A stretch of DNA of 44,503 bases, taken from contig NZ_WJWY01000016.1 in NCBI RefSeq assembly GCF_010367435.1, positions 1 through 44,503 on the forward strand, written 5' to 3'. The DNA comes from Fusobacterium sp. IOR10 (GTDB lineage: Bacteria; Fusobacteriota; Fusobacteriia; Fusobacteriales; Fusobacteriaceae). Positions within the stretch are counted from its first letter, which is position 1, and the number at the start of each line of letters is the position of its first letter. The translations under genes and the position numbers were made by a program. Positions 44,401-44,503 of the stretch are shown piece after piece. The notes under the pieces were generated by a model. The model did not search any database and was not told the DNA's origin. It worked only from the letters and a program-made list of their open reading frames with translations.

Positions 44401-44503
44401 ATGAATAACATGCTAGAAATTTTTGGAACAAATCACTTTTCTGAAATAGAATTGAAAAGTCGAATTCCTGCTTCTATTTTTAAGGAGTTTAAGGCTGTTC
44501 AAA
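44401..44503 (+). CDS. glnN: Type III glutamine synthetase, N-terminal fragment (cut by the window)
   Basis: The reading frame starts at an ATG with AGGAGG 8 nt upstream and runs off the right edge after 34 codons. It reads MNNMLEIFGTNHFSEIELK, then a segment like the IFG.N.F....M..RLP...Y start of type III glutamine synthetases (GlnN/GlnA3). It lies 60 bp after the asnA tail with no terminator between, so it is probably under the same attenuator. The fragment is short; confidence is moderate. Confidence 0.68.
   Translation, partial: MNNMLEIFGTNHFSEIELKSRIPASIFKEFKAVQ

Overview
The window is about 44.5 kb of very AT-rich bacterial chromosome with dense genes and no sign of phage, insertion sequence or CRISPR array. 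Several traits point to a Fusobacteriota-type anaerobe (Fusobacterium, Cetobacterium or a relative): the AT-biased codon use, a trimeric [FeFe] hydrogenase, TolC/LolA-like envelope proteins that imply an outer membrane, and the overall gene complement. This placement is inferred from gene content, not from a database search. TGA is used as an ordinary stop here, for example in the ATGA overlaps at 21836, 27104 and 32478.

Layout. 1-3.4 kb: nudC, then on the minus strand a glutaminase and AGCS-symporter operon (glsA, alsT/glnT). 3.6-7.9 kb: hydC-hydB-hydA, a bifurcating [FeFe] hydrogenase, preceded by a perfect 23-bp inverted repeat. 7.9-10.6 kb (minus): a SIR2-like reading frame, an unknown reading frame joined to it by an A8 slippery tract, and a RelA/SpoT-type alarmone synthetase. 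10.7-13.1 kb: cardiolipin synthase, a PHP-domain protein and tRNA-Arg(CCT). 13.2-25.7 kb: one long co-directional housekeeping block: mreC, LolA-like, recO, EIIA, nrdR, fmt, folD, ACT protein, accB, CorC-like, DUF502, TPR lipoprotein, apt, rel, tgt. 25.7-26.1 kb: intergenic DNA with tRNA-Arg(TCG) on the minus strand. 26.2-28.8 kb: a TroA-like binding protein with an exporter-fold ABC protein. 28.9-34.9 kb: GNAT, a TolC/MacA/MacB-type tripartite export operon and an iron alcohol dehydrogenase. 35-38.8 kb: DUF2147 protein, an isoprenoid-synthase-like protein, a coiled-coil unknown, coaBC and a TSCPD protein. 38.8-42.8 kb: an amino-acid ABC operon ending in a flavin/ferredoxin fusion protein, divergent from an AraC regulator. 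43.0-44.5 kb: an Asn-rich leader peptide and terminator (attenuator), asnA, and the start of a type III glutamine synthetase.

Genes acting together. Nitrogen handling brackets the window: glutaminase and a probable glutamine symporter at the left, and asparagine and glutamine synthesis at the right. The right-hand genes sit behind a well-formed attenuator: consensus promoter, leader with six consecutive Asn codons, mutually exclusive pairings and an intrinsic terminator. asnA itself stops at a TGA exactly where the family has a conserved Trp. Two (p)ppGpp synthetases are present: long Rel in the housekeeping block and a small one in the SIR2-like operon.

The best candidates for something new are the SIR2-like/unknown/alarmone synthetase operon with its -1 frameshift site, and the asnA attenuator with its in-frame TGA.
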